Assembly: GCA_045106955.1 (NCBI GenBank)
Contig: JBGCFO010000010.1
Span: 1-42,977 of the forward strand
DNA: 42,977 bases
From: JBGCFO01 sp045106955
GTDB taxonomy: Bacteria > Pseudomonadota > Alphaproteobacteria > Rickettsiales > Rickettsiaceae
Reading direction: 5' to 3'
The notes below the pieces were generated by a model. That model did not search any database and was not told the origin of the DNA. It saw nothing but the letters and a program-made list of their open reading frames with translations. The translations under genes were made by a program, and so were the position numbers. Positions 1 to 8,047 of this stretch are shown piece after piece (the stretch's first letter is position 1; every line of letters starts with the position of its first letter).

Positions 1-1
1 A

Positions 2-253
2 TTATTTACCAATCTCAGAAAAGATATGAAAAATCATCTATTAGAAATGAGTGATAAAATGATGCTACGAAGGAGAGTGTTAATAGAATCAGTGTTTAAT
101 GCGCTAAAGAATTCAATGAGACTAGAACATACAAGGCATAGATCTCCAGTGAATTTTTTAGTACATGTATTAGCATGCATCAATGCGTATAACGTTAAAA
201 AAATACTCAATTCTAAGGAAAGAATAGCAATATTAAATGAGCGCTTATCCTAA
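2..253 (+). pseudogene. IS982-family transposase, C-terminal part (cut by window edge)
   Basis: The frame is open from the first bases of the window and ends at a TAA. An ATG at 26 is internal, so the gene starts outside. The residues resemble the C-terminus of IS982-type DDE transposases: an LRRR..IES segment that would carry the last catalytic Glu, then the conserved stretch EHTRHRSPVNFLVH. The tail after that is longer and more divergent than usual. Whether the element is intact cannot be judged because the DDE aspartates lie upstream of the window. I see no certain terminal inverted repeat downstream; GCATTAACCC near 511-520 is only a possible end. Confidence 0.75.
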
Positions 254-392
254 ATTCGCATTAATATACTTTATAAAAGATTTCTTTACTAAAAGATCAA
301 CAGATGATTTAAATGCACAGATCTCGTATGAAACAGCAGAGATCATTGGGCATTTAGTTGAAGAATGTTCAAGTGAGGAAGGGATCGCTTAA
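237..392 (+). CDS. Possible 51-aa ORF overlapping the transposase end, unknown
   Basis: A short open frame starts at an ATG 17 bases inside the transposase frame and ends at TAA. It has a hydrophobic stretch (about residues 5-16, ALIYFIKDFF) and an acidic C-terminal half. I do not recognise it. The following bases to 538 hold another broken frame (LKDIGVNAYENY) shifted by one, so the stretch may be debris of a decayed gene rather than a functional small protein. There is no clear ribosome-binding site. Confidence 0.2.
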   Translation: MSAYPKFALIYFIKDFFTKRSTDDLNAQISYETAEIIGHLVEECSSEEGIA

Positions 393-538
393 TCTAAAAG
401 ACATTGGAGTCAATGCGTATGAAAATTATCTGCAGTTCAATAGTCTATTGTTAGGATTGCTCAAAATATTATAATGTACTAATTTAAACCTAAATTACAA
501 ATGAATTAGCGCATTAACCCACAACTTTGATTATGTAG
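393..538. other. Gene-poor stretch between IS remnant and dsbB
   Basis: It has no intact reading frame, only short broken frames and AT-rich sequence. The sequence GCATTAACCC at 511-520 could be a terminal repeat of the upstream IS, but its partner would lie outside the window. Confidence 0.4.
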
Positions 539-1105
539 TTAAGTGTATTTATATTGTATTGGATTATCAGGGCAAAAATCTAAACCACATTCCATTAATA
601 TCCCCAAAGAATTCGCTACTAGCACTATCATAACAAATATAAATGCTATGCTTTTAAAGTATTGATATACTAGATTATCAGTCACGTAGTTCTTTGGAAC
701 GTCAAAACATAATACTAAAGCATTGTAGAATAGAATAATGCAAGATATGATAAATACCCATGTATACAAATGCAAACCAAATAATGGATCTCCATATGAT
801 CCTGTCCCAGGAATTACGTGTAAGCATATTTGTCTTAGTGATACCGCGCCAGTAAACATAGCAAAAAGAATAACGAGACCTACATGCCTTTGGTTATAAC
901 CAAATCGCAAATTTAATGATGTCGCAGTAATAATTCCCAATATTCCAAATCTTTGTAATATACATAAAGGACATGGCAATTCATGGAAATATATTTGCAA
1001 TATTATCGCAGATGCTATAACAGCTGTTAGACCTAATGCCTCCAATGTACTTGCAAGCAAAATTAACGTATCACATGTTTTATGTTTATTATCTTCTTGG
1101 ATCAT
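539..1105 (-). CDS. dsbB: DsbB-family disulfide oxidoreductase
   Basis: Inner-membrane quinone reductase that reoxidises a periplasmic DsbA-type thiol oxidase. The protein has 188 residues with four to five hydrophobic segments. The first redox pair is the C45-P-L-C48 of the family signature CPLCILQR. The loop motif GLHLYTW at 110-116 is typical of DsbB relatives. The usual second periplasmic pair is not obvious in that loop, which has only C94. Instead a C-x4-C pair (C173, C178) sits at the extreme C-terminus after the last membrane segment. No DsbA gene is in the window. The family call is firm; the role of the C-terminal pair is inferred. Confidence 0.88.
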   Translation of the reverse strand: MIQEDNKHKTCDTLILLASTLEALGLTAVIASAIILQIYFHELPCPLCILQRFGILGIITATSLNLRFGYNQRHVGLVILFAMFTGAVSLRQICLHVIPGTGSYGDPLFGLHLYTWVFIISCIILFYNALVLCFDVPKNYVTDNLVYQYFKSIAFIFVMIVLVANSLGILMECGLDFCPDNPIQYKYT

Positions 1106-1414
1106 AGTTGTATATAATAATTAGTTTATTTATAATTCAATCATCAGTGAATCACTAATGTGATGATAAAATAACAACGAACAAACGCATAAATTAATCA
1201 GTAAAAGCCACATAGATGCTTTATAATGCTTTTTTAGTAATGCAAGCATATTAAATATTTGTAGTATAGAAATTATAAAAGCCATATTGTAACAAGTGTT
1301 TATTGTTAATAATGTTCTTCATTATATATTAGTCAATTATAATACTGCAATTTAAATATGTTATACTAACGTCGACTGAAATATAATTGTTGTAAATAGG
1401 TAGTAATTTAATAG
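1106..1414. other. Intergenic region between divergent dsbB and truA
   Basis: AT-rich with no gene found on either strand. The only structure noted is a nested inverted repeat at 1140-1167 (ATCATCA ... TGATGAT, with the palindrome AGTGAATCACT inside). It should hold the divergent promoters of dsbB and truA; TATACT near 1370 is a possible -10 for truA, without a convincing -35. Confidence 0.4.
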
Positions 1415-2155
1415 ATGAAATATCGTTATAAAATTATCATAGAATATCTATCTATTAACTACTCAGGGTGGCAACGCCAATTAAATACCTTATCTATTCA
1501 AGAATTACTGGAAAATGCAATTTATCAATTTTCTGGTCAAAATGTTACTCTAAAAGCTGCTGGAAGAACTGATTCAGGAGTTCATGCTCTTGGGCAGGTT
1601 GCTCATTTTGACTTACCAAAATATTACGAACCCAATAAAGTTACAAATGCAATCAACCATTTCTTACGACCTCATACAGTTGGTGTTATTAAAACTTATA
1701 TAGTAAACGAAGATTTCCACGCAAGATTTAAGGCTGTACAACGTCACTATTGCTATAAAATCATTAATCAAAAACATATAGCTGTTATTCAACGAGATAG
1801 AGCATGGTGGATCCGTGACAATTTAGATGTAAATGCAATGAAGCGTGCATCTAACCATCTTGTTGGTAAGTATGATTTTACATCTTTTAGAGCATCCGAT
1901 TGCCAGGCAAAATCTCCTATACGTAGCATATCTAGCATTAATATAATACAAAACGACAATAATATTGAAATTTATATATCAGCTAGATCTTTTTTATATA
2001 AAATGGTAAGAAATATCGTTGGAAGCTTAGTATTAGTAGGAAGGGGGAAATGGGATCCAGATGATCTACTATCCGTTCTATTAAAAAAAGACAGAAAATT
2101 TGCTGGTATGACCGCTCCAGCATACGGTTTATATTTTTTAAAAGTAGATTATTAA
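1415..2155 (+). CDS. truA: tRNA pseudouridine(38-40) synthase TruA
   Basis: Converts U38, U39 and U40 in the anticodon arm of tRNAs to pseudouridine. At 246 residues it is full length for TruA. The catalytic motif GRTDSGVHALGQVAHF contains the nucleophilic Asp at residue 53. The later conserved SFLYKMVRNIVGSL segment, which binds the active-site cleft, is present. The stop codon is immediately followed by the start codon of prmC with no gap, so the two genes are probably translated from one message. Confidence 0.96.
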   Translation: MKYRYKIIIEYLSINYSGWQRQLNTLSIQELLENAIYQFSGQNVTLKAAGRTDSGVHALGQVAHFDLPKYYEPNKVTNAINHFLRPHTVGVIKTYIVNEDFHARFKAVQRHYCYKIINQKHIAVIQRDRAWWIRDNLDVNAMKRASNHLVGKYDFTSFRASDCQAKSPIRSISSINIIQNDNNIEIYISARSFLYKMVRNIVGSLVLVGRGKWDPDDLLSVLLKKDRKFAGMTAPAYGLYFLKVDY

Positions 2156-2995
2156 ATGCAAATTCAAGATGCTTTGATTGGTGGATTAAACAATTTAAAA
2201 CAACAAAATATTGACACTGCTTACACAGAGGTAACGATTTTATTGCAACATGCGTTAAAGAAAAATTTAGAATACTTACTTTTATACCCTGAACGCATGC
2301 TCTCTGAACAAGAACTATGTACATTTGAAGATTACATAAAGAGACGTATGAAATTTGAGCCAATCTCATACATCGTTGGAACTAAAGAATTTTACGACAA
2401 TGTATTTAAAATTAGCGATGAAGTGCTGATTCCAAGGCCTGAAACAGAAACCTTGATAGATGCAATTTTAAGCCTAAAGGAATTAAACACAAAATTAAAT
2501 ATACTAGAACTTGGCGTTGGTAGCGGATGTATAGTTATTACTCTAATGCTTAAATATCTACATTGGAAAGCAACAGCGCTTGACATCAGTAGAAATGCAA
2601 TTAATATCGCAAAGACAAATGCACAAATGCACGGCGTTGATAAAAGGATAGCATTCGTTGAAAGCGATTGGTTTCAAAATATTTCCGGTAAATTTGATTT
2701 AATCATTAGCAATCCTCCATACGTTGACCATAAAGATACATCAATGATGTCATGTGAAGTATTAATGTACGAACCAAGAGAAGCTCTATTTGCTGATCAA
2801 AGCGGTTTATCATCTTATTGCTCTATATTCTCCGGTGCAAAAAAGCATCTTAATAAAAATGGTTACATAGTTATCGAGATTGGATATAACCAACTGGATC
2901 CAATTAAACATTTAATGAATACTTATGGTTTTATCACGCATGCAATATTTAAGGATTTAGATGGTTGGAATAGGGTTTTAGTTTGTAAAACGTAA
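2156..2995 (+). CDS. prmC: Release factor glutamine methyltransferase PrmC
   Basis: Methylates the Gln of the GGQ loop in release factors 1 and 2 using S-adenosylmethionine. At 279 residues it has the family architecture: an N-terminal helical domain, the LIPRPETE motif (91-98), SAM motif I ELGVGSG (118-124) and the catalytic NPPY (186-189) that holds the substrate glutamine. It abuts truA directly. No prfA is seen in the window, although prfA-prmC is a common pairing elsewhere. Confidence 0.96.
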   Translation: MQIQDALIGGLNNLKQQNIDTAYTEVTILLQHALKKNLEYLLLYPERMLSEQELCTFEDYIKRRMKFEPISYIVGTKEFYDNVFKISDEVLIPRPETETLIDAILSLKELNTKLNILELGVGSGCIVITLMLKYLHWKATALDISRNAINIAKTNAQMHGVDKRIAFVESDWFQNISGKFDLIISNPPYVDHKDTSMMSCEVLMYEPREALFADQSGLSSYCSIFSGAKKHLNKNGYIVIEIGYNQLDPIKHLMNTYGFITHAIFKDLDGWNRVLVCKT

Positions 2996-3078
2996 TGACT
3001 AATGATAGATTTCTTAGAGTAGAAATGTTGCTTGGTTAAATTGAAACTCAGCATCCTTGGTATCTAAGATCGTAAGAT

Positions 3079-3213
3079 CTATAATACACTTCCTTCTCTT
3101 TGTTGGCGCAATTTATGCACATGACTACCTAATTTTTTGTTCATAGATTTTGGAACTTCATTAACCAACCATTTGTTTGAGTTTTTGACTAATATTTTTT
3201 AGAATTGATAATT
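3079..3213 (-). other. In-frame open segment behind the DUF2706-like gene, possible gene debris
   Basis: Directly after the stop of the lipoprotein gene, in the same frame and past a second stop at 3199-3201, there is an open run of about 39 codons down to a TAG at 3079-3081. It encodes a basic peptide containing NKWLVNEVPKSMNKK. It has no good start of its own except internal TTG/ATG codons. It could be the decayed end of a longer gene or chance. No homologue comes to mind. Confidence 0.2.
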
Positions 3214-3387
3214 TTATACTATATCTCTGTTTAAGTTTACCGGTCTTTTTACGCATGTAGAGATAGCTTCGTCAGATGATTCGATGCTAACGCATGGACT
3301 CTTAAGTTCATAAGGAGGTTTATATAAACATGATGATAATGTAATTACTGAAATTGTAAAAAGTGTTACTAAGGATAATTTACCCAT
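3214..3387 (-). CDS. Small lipoprotein resembling rickettsial DUF2706
   Basis: A 57-residue ORF with ATG at 3387-3385. It has a positively charged start, a hydrophobic segment and a lipobox LSSC with the acylated Cys at residue 20, so it should be a lipoprotein. The mature part has two further cysteines, C32 and C45, and contains PPYELKSPCVS and CVKRPVN, which from memory resembles DUF2706, a short family known mainly in Rickettsia. Its function is unknown. The gene stands alone, downstream of an AT-rich gap and upstream of the aldolase gene on the same strand. The small size and the lack of a profile search limit certainty. Confidence 0.6.
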   Translation of the reverse strand: MGKLSLVTLFTISVITLSSCLYKPPYELKSPCVSIESSDEAISTCVKRPVNLNRDIV

Positions 3388-3507
3388 ACAAAAATACCAA
3401 CATAGTTTGTTTATATAAATAATATAATCTTATGCAGCTTCTAGCAACTTACTAGCCACAATTTGCATTTATTTGCATAATATATCTGATTTACTTGCAA
3501 CAAAATA

Positions 3508-4434
3508 TTATGATTTGTATATATCACAAACCTTTTGTAATAAACTAATCGCTTGATTATAAGGCCTTTGAAAGCTATTCCTACCTAAAATAGAGCCGCT
3601 ACCACCACCTTGTTTAATTGACATAATATTATCCAGTAATTTGTCATCGCCTTTGAACTCCCCACCAGAAAATACAACCAACCTTTTTGAATTAAAGCAA
3701 CTACGCATTACATTTTTAACTCTGTCTGATAAGCTAGCTATTGCTATTGATTCGGATTTGTAGATTTCCTGCATAGATGAACTTTCGATATAATCCGTCG
3801 GTGGTTTTACCTTGATTATATGAGCTCCCAACAATGAGGCTATATGAGCAGCATAAGAACAAATATCCATGCTAGTTTCACCATGTTTCGATATATCTCC
3901 ACCTCTTGGGTATGACCATACAACTGATATTAATCCGCAAGAATTTGCTTCTCTAATTAACTCCGATGCGTTACTTATCATATCTAAAGCATCAAACGAT
4001 CCTGGGTATATAGTAATACCAATAGCATCGCAACCAAGCTCTAGAGCGTCCTGAATTGACGCTGTAATCGCTTGATTATGAGGCTTTGATTTCGGAGAAA
4101 GAGAGTTATTGCTATTTAGTTTCAATATTAATGGAATTTGGCCAGTGAATTTATCTATAGATGCCTTGATCATTCCTATTGGAGCTGCGTAAGCGCTAAG
4201 ACCAGCATCAACTGCTAATTTAAAGTGATAATCAGGATCGTATGCTTCTTGATTTTTAGCAAAGCTCTTATCAGGTCCATGTTCAAATCCTTGATCAACT
4301 GGCAATATAACAAGTTTTCCAGTGCCTGATAGTTTTCCATGCATCAGTAATTTGCATAAACGAGCTCTAACTCCAGCATTTTCAGATGAATAATGTGACA
4401 ATATTTGTTTTACTTTGTTAGTTACTTGCATCAT
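3508..4434 (-). CDS. fbaB: Fructose-bisphosphate aldolase class I (DhnA/FbaB type)
   Basis: Reversibly condenses dihydroxyacetone phosphate and glyceraldehyde 3-phosphate through a Schiff-base lysine. The protein has 308 residues. Recognisable family features are LPVDQGFEHGP near the N-terminus, WSYPRGG in the middle, the IIKVKPP segment that carries the Schiff-base Lys, and a C-terminal FSGG plus GGGSGSILGRNSFQRP phosphate-binding region. The archaeal-type class I enzyme is found in several bacteria that lack full glycolysis, where it serves gluconeogenic or precursor supply. Two ATG codons lie in tandem (4434 and 4431) and either may be used. It lies 23 bases downstream of a glycosyltransferase gene on the same strand, possibly in one operon. 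Confidence 0.93.
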   Translation of the reverse strand: MMQVTNKVKQILSHYSSENAGVRARLCKLLMHGKLSGTGKLVILPVDQGFEHGPDKSFAKNQEAYDPDYHFKLAVDAGLSAYAAPIGMIKASIDKFTGQIPLILKLNSNNSLSPKSKPHNQAITASIQDALELGCDAIGITIYPGSFDALDMISNASELIREANSCGLISVVWSYPRGGDISKHGETSMDICSYAAHIASLLGAHIIKVKPPTDYIESSSMQEIYKSESIAIASLSDRVKNVMRSCFNSKRLVVFSGGEFKGDDKLLDNIMSIKQGGGSGSILGRNSFQRPYNQAISLLQKVCDIYKS

Positions 4435-4457
4435 TCCTATTGTTAATTTATTTGTGT

Positions 4458-5267
4458 TTATCTCTGCTCTTGTTTATTATCTTGCATTATTTTTAACTCC
4501 CTAGCTTTTGCTAATCTTAAAAATCTTGAAAAAGCAAAAATCACAGAATCAATAAAACCGTTAAATCCAAATACAAAATATCTTCTTATAAAAAAAGCCT
4601 TGATGAAGGTTACTGGCATTTCTAATGCGATACGAAAAGGACTCGGTATTGATTTAGAGTTTATTATATCCATAGCTTGTTCATTGGTATATAAATTTGC
4701 TTTATCAACTAACTGCCAAGCTGATAAAGCCGATCTGTGGTATACTGGTTCATTTAGTAGGTATATTTTTCCATTGCTTTCTATTTCTGAATTTAAAATC
4801 ACAGAATCACGAGTTGAAAACACATCCTTGTTATTAGCAAATTTTGCAAAATTTTTATTATAAAGTCTTATACATTCTGTGTAAGGAGCGAATGCTCGAG
4901 GTGATTTGTCTAATCTATGCAATATTAAACATCGCACTTTATAAGCGATATAACGATCCTGGATGCTTGATTTAAATATATAATTGATTTCATCTTGAAG
5001 AGACTCTGATAACTCCTCATCTGCGTCTATATTGATGATCCAATCGTGTTTACATAAATTCTCACCATATATTTTTTGCTTAACATACCCCTCCCATTTG
5101 TTATTAACAACTTTAACGCCTAGATCTTTTGCAATTTGCGTTGTACGATCGTTGCTATCGCTGTCTATAACTATAATTTCGTCGACGACATTTTGTAAGC
5201 TATTAATAGCTTTTGCAATTCTCTTTTCCTCATTGTAAGTTATAATGAAACCAGAAATCTTTGTCAT
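4458..5267 (-). CDS. Family 2 glycosyltransferase, LPS-core type (WaaE-like)
   Basis: A 269-residue cytoplasmic or membrane-associated glycosyltransferase of GT-A fold. The N-terminus FIITYNEEKRI binds the nucleotide; VIDSDSNDRT follows, and the metal-binding acidic motif NIDADEEL is near residue 82. The overall pattern matches WaaE/KdtX relatives that add a sugar to the LPS inner core. The C-terminal part (about 215-240) is hydrophobic and basic and may contact the membrane. It lies 17 bases downstream of a GT4 gene, which suggests a two-gene surface-glycan unit. The acceptor cannot be deduced. Confidence 0.85.
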   Translation of the reverse strand: MTKISGFIITYNEEKRIAKAINSLQNVVDEIIVIDSDSNDRTTQIAKDLGVKVVNNKWEGYVKQKIYGENLCKHDWIINIDADEELSESLQDEINYIFKSSIQDRYIAYKVRCLILHRLDKSPRAFAPYTECIRLYNKNFAKFANNKDVFSTRDSVILNSEIESNGKIYLLNEPVYHRSALSAWQLVDKANLYTNEQAMDIINSKSIPSPFRIALEMPVTFIKAFFIRRYFVFGFNGFIDSVIFAFSRFLRLAKARELKIMQDNKQEQR

Positions 5268-5284
5268 CTAAAAAGACTTATCAA

Positions 5285-6442
5285 TTAAATCATTGATTTA
5301 TATAGTGACAAAGTTTTTTTTAATGTCAATTCCAAAGAGAAATTATCTACAACAGACTTTCTAGCATTATCTTGTATTCTTTGGCATATCTTACTGTGCA
5401 TTATAGATATACAATAACTGATTTTTTCAGCTAAATCTTCGCTGCTACCTGGCTTCACATGAAAACCATTATGGTCATTGCGAATTGTCTCTAAAGCTCC
5501 ACCTATGTTTGTTGATATAACAAGCTTTTTCATCGCCTGAGCCTCTACCGCAACGAGTCCAAATGACTCGGGTAATATCGATGGTATCACAATGATATCA
5601 GAGATAGAATATAGAGCTCTCATATTATTCTCCGAATTAAATATACGAACTTTATTTCTCATGCCAAGACCATCAATTATACTTTGTATTTTATTGGTAA
5701 ATTTAGGCTTTTTATTTTTATTACCAACAATGATACATTGAAAATCAAGGGATTTAATTTTATTTAGAGCTTCTATAAGTATCGCATGACCTTTAATCGA
5801 AGTGAATCGTGCTGGCATTAAAATAACAGCTGTATCATTAAATATTAGGTATTTACGATTGAATTGTGATTTAACATCAGATCCAACATTATCCTGGTCA
5901 AAGTAATGACAATCAACTCCTCTATATATCACCTCTATCTTGCTTTCTTTGATATTACGATAATGCTTTAATATATGTCGTTTAATAAAATTGGATACTG
6001 CAATCACTCTATCGCCTTTCGTCATAATAGCATTGTAATATTTCTTGATAAATGATGAGCTAGAGTAGGCTCCATGAAAGGTTGTTACAATTGGTATATT
6101 TGTTTTTTTAGCTGCAAAATAACAGCTCCAAGCTGGCGCCCTTGAGCCAACGTCTATCAAATCTATATTATTTTGTTTAATGATGTTCGCCATTGAGTTT
6201 ATATTACTCCACATCACAAATGGATTTTTACTCAAAACGTTAAGCTTTAAATGATGCACATCATTTATTGTTAAATCCTTAGTTAATACTCCACCAGACG
6301 ATACAACATAAGATTCATAACCAGATCGCTTTAACGCTGATGCAATCTCTGTCACGCAAATTTCTGCCCCACCTATATTTAGGGATGGTATCACTTGAGC
6401 TATTGTATTTTTCTTAGATTGGCTTTTGGAATTAAATTGCAT
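5285..6442 (-). CDS. Family 4 glycosyltransferase
   Basis: A 385-residue GT-B enzyme. The N-terminal domain begins with IAQVIPSLNIGGAE, the usual glycine-rich acceptor loop of GT4 enzymes. The C-terminal domain has the sugar-nucleotide E-x7-E motif in PESFGLVAVEAQAM followed by NIGGALETI. It is likely to build LPS or another surface glycan together with the GT2 gene 17 bases downstream. Donor and acceptor are unknown. Confidence 0.88.
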   Translation of the reverse strand: MQFNSKSQSKKNTIAQVIPSLNIGGAEICVTEIASALKRSGYESYVVSSGGVLTKDLTINDVHHLKLNVLSKNPFVMWSNINSMANIIKQNNIDLIDVGSRAPAWSCYFAAKKTNIPIVTTFHGAYSSSSFIKKYYNAIMTKGDRVIAVSNFIKRHILKHYRNIKESKIEVIYRGVDCHYFDQDNVGSDVKSQFNRKYLIFNDTAVILMPARFTSIKGHAILIEALNKIKSLDFQCIIVGNKNKKPKFTNKIQSIIDGLGMRNKVRIFNSENNMRALYSISDIIVIPSILPESFGLVAVEAQAMKKLVISTNIGGALETIRNDHNGFHVKPGSSEDLAEKISYCISIMHSKICQRIQDNARKSVVDNFSLELTLKKTLSLYKSMI

Positions 6443-6570
6443 TTTTATAATACAAATAATTCGTAGTATAACATAACTTTTGATTTATGACGATTGTTCA
6501 TATATCAATAAAAATATGAGAAATGATAATTGCAAAGAGTTTAAAGGCTAAGCTCTGTCAGTATAAATAC

Positions 6571-7062
6571 TCATTCAATATCATTCTCTCCAAGAATTGG
6601 TGGCTCATCTGATGACATTGACGCGCTATCAAATATATCAAGACTAGATTCACTAGATGATGCAAAGCATGATTCTTTGTCATCTGATTTATCCTCTTCG
6701 CCCTCTTTACTTGGTATTTGATGTTTGTTTAATCTTTCTTTGAATAAAGAACTTCTAAAATTTTCAACGGTCAGTAATTGAGGTTTCATGTCATTTAATA
6801 TATCAAAAATTTTTTTCTGGAATTCTGGTATTTCAATATTATTCTTTCTTAATATGGCATTGAGTATATTAGCAAAATCACTGGCTTGATCTGGATGATT
6901 TTGATATGATCGTGCACTGTAAATCAAATTCATAATTAATTCCCTCTTTGCTTCATAGCCCATTGTATTATTAGAAATGCTTAAGTCGATAGGAAGGTGC
7001 TGTGATATAGTATGAATTAAGATTGTTTTTTCTATCGCAAGTACTTGCGCATGTGATTTCAT
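6571..7062 (-). CDS. Unknown protein with acidic, serine-rich tail
   Basis: 163 residues, not recognised. The first 115 residues are mixed alpha-helical in appearance, with no signal peptide or membrane segment. From about residue 117 the composition changes to a disordered run rich in Glu, Asp and Ser (ESCFASSSESSLDIF, SASMSSDEPP). Such tails are common in secreted effectors and in nucleic-acid mimics, but this is only suggestive. It is the last gene before the putative replication origin and is transcribed away from it. A conserved origin-linked role is possible but unsupported. Confidence 0.6.
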   Translation of the reverse strand: MKSHAQVLAIEKTILIHTISQHLPIDLSISNNTMGYEAKRELIMNLIYSARSYQNHPDQASDFANILNAILRKNNIEIPEFQKKIFDILNDMKPQLLTVENFRSSLFKERLNKHQIPSKEGEEDKSDDKESCFASSSESSLDIFDSASMSSDEPPILGENDIE

Positions 7063-7514
7063 TTTACCCTCATCATTATTCTGCTATTTCTTACTTCTTA
7101 ATATTATCATAACATTTTTTTACAACTTGCATTACATATACCATATTTTTTGTTAACCTTTTTAAGGATATGTGCCATGGTTGCATGAAGCTAGAAAAAG
7201 TGAAGATTCTATCAATAAAGTTATTTTGTTATAGATAATTACTCAAAGGGGATCTACTAAATAATAATATCTTATATATATAAAAGGTTGTTGTTGTTAT
7301 GTATGTGGATAGTGTGGATAGCTATTTATCCACATACTTATCCACATTTTCACCTATCGTGAATTTATTTATTCAAAGTCTATTGAGCGTTTTATCCACA
7401 TTATCCACATTAAATTTTATACAGTGGATAAATCCGTGGATAGATTGTGTATAAGTCGAGTATTTGATTAATCCACATACTTATCCACATACTTATCCAC
7501 AATTTTTATAATTT

Positions 7515-7555
7515 CAATATATAGTATTATTATGCATCAAGCATGCTATATATTG
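7515..7555. repeat. Inverted repeat within the origin's AT-rich interval
   Basis: CAATATATAG (7515-7524) and CTATATATTG (7546-7555) are exact 10-base reverse complements. Inside them ATGC (7532-7535) and GCAT (7541-7544) form a second small stem, so the segment could extrude as a two-tier hairpin. It lies exactly between the two groups of DnaA boxes. Confidence 0.6.
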
Positions 7556-7600
7556 AGCTAATGTTAATTTTATTGTATTTGCAAACTATAAATTAATGTA

Positions 7601-7630
7601 GAGTTATCCACAGTTTAATGTGGATAACTC
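7601..7630. repeat. Perfect 12-bp palindrome made of two facing DnaA boxes
   Basis: GAGTTATCCACA (7601-7612) faces TGTGGATAACTC (7619-7630) across the six-base spacer GTTTAA. Each arm contains an exact DnaA box. It is the rightmost part of the origin cluster and lies just upstream of the tmRNA promoter. It could be a paired DnaA site or a DnaA-controlled operator for ssrA. Confidence 0.75.
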
Positions 7631-7678
7631 TCGTAGATCTTTATAATTAGGAGTTTTGATAGCAAAATTCATTGATTC

Positions 7679-7707
7679 TTGATATTTTTATTGTTATGTG
7701 CAATAAT
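7679..7707 (+). promoter_or_regulatory. Putative sigma-70 promoter of ssrA
   Basis: TTGATA (7679-7684) and AATAAT (7702-7707) each match the sigma-70 hexamers at five of six positions and are separated by 17 bases. Transcription would start near 7714, just before the acceptor half of the permuted tmRNA. The hairpin of paired DnaA boxes lies about 50 bases upstream. Confidence 0.5.
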
Positions 7708-7724
7708 AGTAACGTTGATTTGTT

Positions 7725-8005
7725 CAGCTATAACGATAAACGTTAAGTAGAATAAGAGTTATGGACCCGGGCGCGATACCCGGCGCCTCCACCAAATGTT
7801 GCATACTGTATTGATGAGGGGGCGAAATAGGATCGACAGGCTTAGTAAAGACTTAATTTTCGTTCAGTATGATTCCGCTGTGGTTCTAAGAGCTAGGGTC
7901 AAAACAATGAATGCAAACGATAATCATCGTAGATTAGCTGCGGCTTAATTATTAAGCTGGTAGCTTAGCGGTTGAGGGCTTACCGGGCAACAGAAAAGCC
8001 CAACT
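7725..8005 (+). ncRNA. ssrA: Transfer-messenger RNA, circularly permuted two-piece form
   Basis: Rescues stalled ribosomes and adds a degradation tag. The gene is permuted as in other alphaproteobacteria. The acceptor half comes first and ends in CCA at 7792-7794, with the T stem CCGGG/CCCGG (7767-7783). A 23-base intervening segment follows. The coding half then starts with GGGGGCGA at 7818. The acceptor stem pairs 7818-7824 with 7784-7790 and has the G3-U70 wobble pair used by alanyl-tRNA synthetase. The tag reading frame begins with the resume codon GCA at 7913 and stops with TAA at 7946-7948, encoding ANDNHRRLAAA. A distal stem (GGGCTT 7976-7981 with AAGCCC 7996-8001) closes the coding half. 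The exact 5' and 3' ends are estimates. sspB follows 43 bases later. Confidence 0.93.
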
Positions 8006-8047
8006 ATAAATCTTTTTGATTTGCAATTAATTTTTAATTAATGAAAT

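Larger units (their letters stand above)
7300..7640. other. oriC: Putative chromosomal replication origin (oriC)
   Basis: This gene-free stretch is crowded with DnaA-box nonamers. Exact TTATCCACA occurs at 7326-7334, 7338-7346, 7392-7400, 7401-7409, 7481-7489, 7493-7501 and 7604-7612, and its complement TGTGGATAA at 7619-7627. One-mismatch forms occur at 7304-7312, 7313-7321, 7423-7431, 7469-7477 and, as TGTGTATAA, 7446-7454. An AT-rich interval (7502-7600) between the two box groups could be the unwinding element. Genes flanking it run outward on both sides (minus to the left, plus to the right), and ParABS genes lie in the same window. Chance occurrence of so many exact boxes in 300 bases is implausible. 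Confidence 0.85.

Noticed and set aside
1983..2369. 128-codon minus-strand open frame
   Set aside because: It is a shadow of truA and prmC, both strongly supported on the plus strand; its residues resemble no family.
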